The notes below the pieces were generated by a model that did no database searches, was not told where the DNA came from, and saw only the letters and a list, made by a program, of their open reading frames with translations. Shown here one piece after another: positions 47,202 to 49,653 of a DNA stretch of 49,653 bases. Position 1 is the first letter of the stretch. Every line of letters starts with the position of its first letter. A program made the translations under genes and the position numbers. Source of the DNA: Phallusia fumigata (lineage: Eukaryota; Chordata; Ascidiacea; Phlebobranchia; Ascidiidae); assembly GCA_008931825.1 (NCBI GenBank), contig QXVZ01027918.1, forward strand, positions 1 through 49,653, given 5' to 3'.

Positions 47202-47366
47202 TCGAAATGCAATGGACTTTTTATCACTTATTAGCGCTGGTATCGCAACGGGATTATCGATGACGCGCCCTATACCTCCTTTCNTCGAAATGCAATGGAC
47301 TTTTTACCACTTATTTGCGCTGGTCACGCAACGCGATTATCGATGACGCGCCCTATACCTCCTCTC
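47202..47366. repeat. 82-base direct repeat flanking N 47284
   Basis: tcgaaatgcaatggactttt... at 47202-47283 recurs at 47285-47366 with several substitutions. Consistent with two unmerged alleles at a contig join. Confidence 0.88.
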
Positions 47367-47503
47367 ATATTGTTGCAAACGAGCGATACCAGACAATTCT
47401 GGTCAATATCCACTTTAGCTATCGGAACCTTGACCTCCTTGCTACGTCGGCTTCGATGACGAACCCTAATGCCATTTATGTCTTTGCGATCAGTCGACAA
47501 TCA

Positions 47504-48104
47504 TGGCCGCTAAATGCATCAACATCAGAGCTAGGAGACAGTGGGCAGTAACCTCCGTTGGGTGCAATAGCTGCATAAATTTCACAATTCTGTTACTGAG
47601 CCAGCCCTTCACAGCCAGCTAATACAACAATCGCATCGCTAGTTTTAGGCAGTTGAGCAGCTTGGTTGAAAGTTAACATTTGTCTAAAGGCAACAATTTC
47701 CACTCGTTAACCTTAAAGTGCCAAAAAAATTTTTTCGGAATAAATTTACATTGGAATTTTTTTTGAATTATAATTTTTTTTCAAGGGGTTCGCACCAGGG
47801 ACGATNTGGCCGCTAAATGAATCAACTTCAGAGCTAGGAGACAGTGGGCAATAACCTCCGTTGGGTGCAATAAATTCCACAATTCTGTTACTGAGCCAGC
47901 CCTTCACAGCAAGCTAATACAACAATCGCATCGCTAGTTTTAGGCGGTTGAGCAGCTTCGTGAAAGTTAATATTTGTCTAAAGGCAACAATTTCCACTCG
48001 TTAACTAAAAAGTGCCAAAAAATACATTTTTCGGAATAAATTACCGTTGGAATTTTTTTTTGAATTAAACTTTTTTTTTTCAAAGGGTTCGCACCAGGGA
48101 CGAT
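47504..48104. repeat. About 300-base direct repeat flanking N 47806
   Basis: 47504-47805 and 47807-48104 match over their whole length with substitutions and small indels. Again an N join between two versions of the same sequence. Confidence 0.9.
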
Positions 48105-48257
48105 CCCGAGTACGAATCCCGTTCAGGTTTTTTGTGTCTGTATATGGGTCGAGCGTCCATTTCACCGAGTTCGAGAAACGAAATTCGCAAGTTTAGGGCC
48201 AAACTGGAATGCGCAAACCACGAGTTTTGGTTGGTCGGGGTCACTTACAAAACGACT

Positions 48258-48478
48258 GGTATTTAACAAAACTAATCAGGTTTAGTTTTGGACAAATTTT
48301 TTTCAAAGTAAATGTTCAAGCCTGCAGCAAAATGACAGAAAAACTTGTTGTTATGAAAGCATTATGACGACACAAAATATGTTATTTCGTAACAATGGTT
48401 TCTAGAAACGCAAACCACAGTGAACATTTTTTAACTGTTTTTTGATGAAACATTTTCAACTTGTTTCAAATTTTCAAC
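48258..48478. repeat. Diverged repeat copy 1 (partner 49454-49653)
   Basis: Begins ggtatttaacaaaactaatc and includes gaaagcattatgacgacaca. Repeated near the right edge with substitutions and indels. Confidence 0.85.
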
Positions 48479-49032
48479 AAAAGATACATAATAGTTATTA
48501 AAATCGTTTTTTGTTTACCTGAACCCATGTCAAAATTCAATAGATGCATGCGGGTGAGATACATAGAAACTAAAAATATTTTTATGTTTTATCTCATTCT
48601 TTGCAAATAAAATTGAATCTAAATGCTTTTTTATTTATCTTTAGGTGAAAGTGACGACGTNGGTCGGAATCACTTACAAAACGACTGACTCACTTTAATT
48701 CTTTTTCATTTAAGTTGAGTAAACCGCATTAATTTTGTTGGTAATACTAATACGTCAGCAGTTAAAAAACAAATTAAATAATATGGGATTCAGTTCTTGT
48801 TGACGTCTGAAACATCATGTAGAGGCAGCAGATGACAGAAGGTGAAAATTTGTTAACCACTTTGTTTTACGTGCACTTCAAAAATAACATTTTTTCAATT
48901 TGCGTCGCCGCATCATACGCGACGGACAAAAACCCTGCATAATTTTTCTCGGGTCCTTGCAGACAAAAAATCCTTTAGCAAGCATGCTGTCATGGTTTCG
49001 TTTACCCATTCCATCTTTTCCGTTCTGTTTAG

Positions 49033-49125
49033 ATCCCATCAGACATAAAAGTACCGGAGTTTCACGCTACACTGCACCACCAGAGGAAATCCCCCATTCC
49101 AGCACATCACCACAGCAACCTGCAG
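49033..49125 (+). CDS. Possible plus-strand exon, unknown product
   Basis: 93 bases between a strong pyrimidine-rich acceptor (ttccgttctgtttag) and donor cag|gtaaac, a multiple of three and open in two frames (for example IPSDIKVPEFHATLHHQRKS). It lies inside the 766-base segment present in only one repeat copy. No partner exon seen. Confidence 0.2.
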
Positions 49126-49453
49126 GTAAACCAATCACGAACACACACGTTGCACATCAAGCTGCCACGAGGTCTGTTGCATTTTATGACTTACTTCGTA
49201 CAACATGTCGAATGGGATAATGTTACATTGAAACAAATTTTTTTTAGCTTAAGTCCTTGTTTACGGGGTTTTTATTTAAACCTAGTGGCGAAGTCAGGGT
49301 GCAAGAGAGTCCCTCTCCCCTCACCCACAATTTTCAAGTTACAGGTTCCTAATTAGGTTTTCGCTGAAAAAAGACTCCACTATGGTATCCACTTCAGTGC
49401 TATGTTACACACAATAAGAATGCGCAAAGGGAACAACTGGCAAAAAATGTTAT

Positions 49454-49653
49454 GGTATCTAACAAAACTAATCAGGTTTAGAGTTTAGCACAAATGATTT
49501 TTTTCAAAGTAAATGTAGCAAAATGACAAAAAACCTGTTGTTATGAAAGCATTATGACGACACAAATTATGTTATTTCGTAACAATGGTTTCTAGAAACG
49601 ACAAACCATAGTGAAAATGTTTAAACTGTTTTGACAAAAAATTTTAAACTTGT
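49454..49653. repeat. Diverged repeat copy 2, runs to window edge
   Basis: Matches 48258-48478. Together with the 26-base match 48233-48258 / 48662-48687 it shows that 48662-49653 is a second version of 48233 onward that carries extra DNA at 48688-49453. Confidence 0.85.

Noticed and set aside
48080..48125. tRNA-like words around ggttcgcaccagggacgatc
   Set aside because: They lie in a duplicated noncoding block and do not form a cloverleaf on either strand.
1..49653. CRISPR array, bacterial operon, phage or viral gene
   Set aside because: Searched by eye and not found. Repeats present are explained by N-joined duplicate sequence, one MITE-like element and a 39-base tandem duplication.

Overview
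This is eukaryotic genomic DNA: AT-rich, intron-rich, with canonical GT..AG junctions and no bacterial-type gene packing. The two recognisable genes, the many short introns, the very short 5' leaders that sit directly behind AG acceptors, and signs of an unmerged, highly heterozygous assembly (single-N joins flanked by near-identical sequence) point to an invertebrate chordate, most likely a tunicate such as Ciona. That identification is inference; no species marker is visible.

The main occupant is one large minus-strand gene that enters near 43.5 kb and leaves through the left edge. I assembled 38 coding exons from 43465 down to 946. They join in phase without a stop for 4866 coding bases (1622 codons) and read as a DOCK-C (zizimin; DOCK9/10/11) Cdc42/Rac guanine-nucleotide exchange factor. 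The exons encode a zizimin-type N terminus, a PH domain (about residues 210-320), the membrane-binding DHR-1/C2 domain (about 685-885) and most of the helical scaffold. The catalytic DHR-2 domain lies beyond base 1. Identities to human DOCK9, DOCK10 and DOCK11 are mixed, as expected of a single pre-duplication orthologue.

The intron that splits DHR-1 (15404-29665) is 14.3 kb, far longer than the others. It holds a complete intronless plus-strand gene at 25431-27452 encoding a secreted short-chain collagen with a cysteine-rich N-terminal segment, an interrupted Gly-X-Y region and a C-terminal C1q domain. No functional link between the two genes is visible beyond nesting.

The left 6 kb contains three DOCK exons twice and a fourth exon partly twice, each duplicate bounded by a single N. 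Using both sets would break the reading frame, so this is best read as two haplotypes placed in tandem by the assembler. The right end (45.5-49.65 kb) has four more such N joins, a 384-bp MITE-like element with 13-bp terminal inverted repeats, a 766-bp segment present in only one of two duplicated flanks, and a doubtful minus-strand exon present in two diverged copies. The rest is intron or intergenic DNA in which I see nothing coding with confidence.
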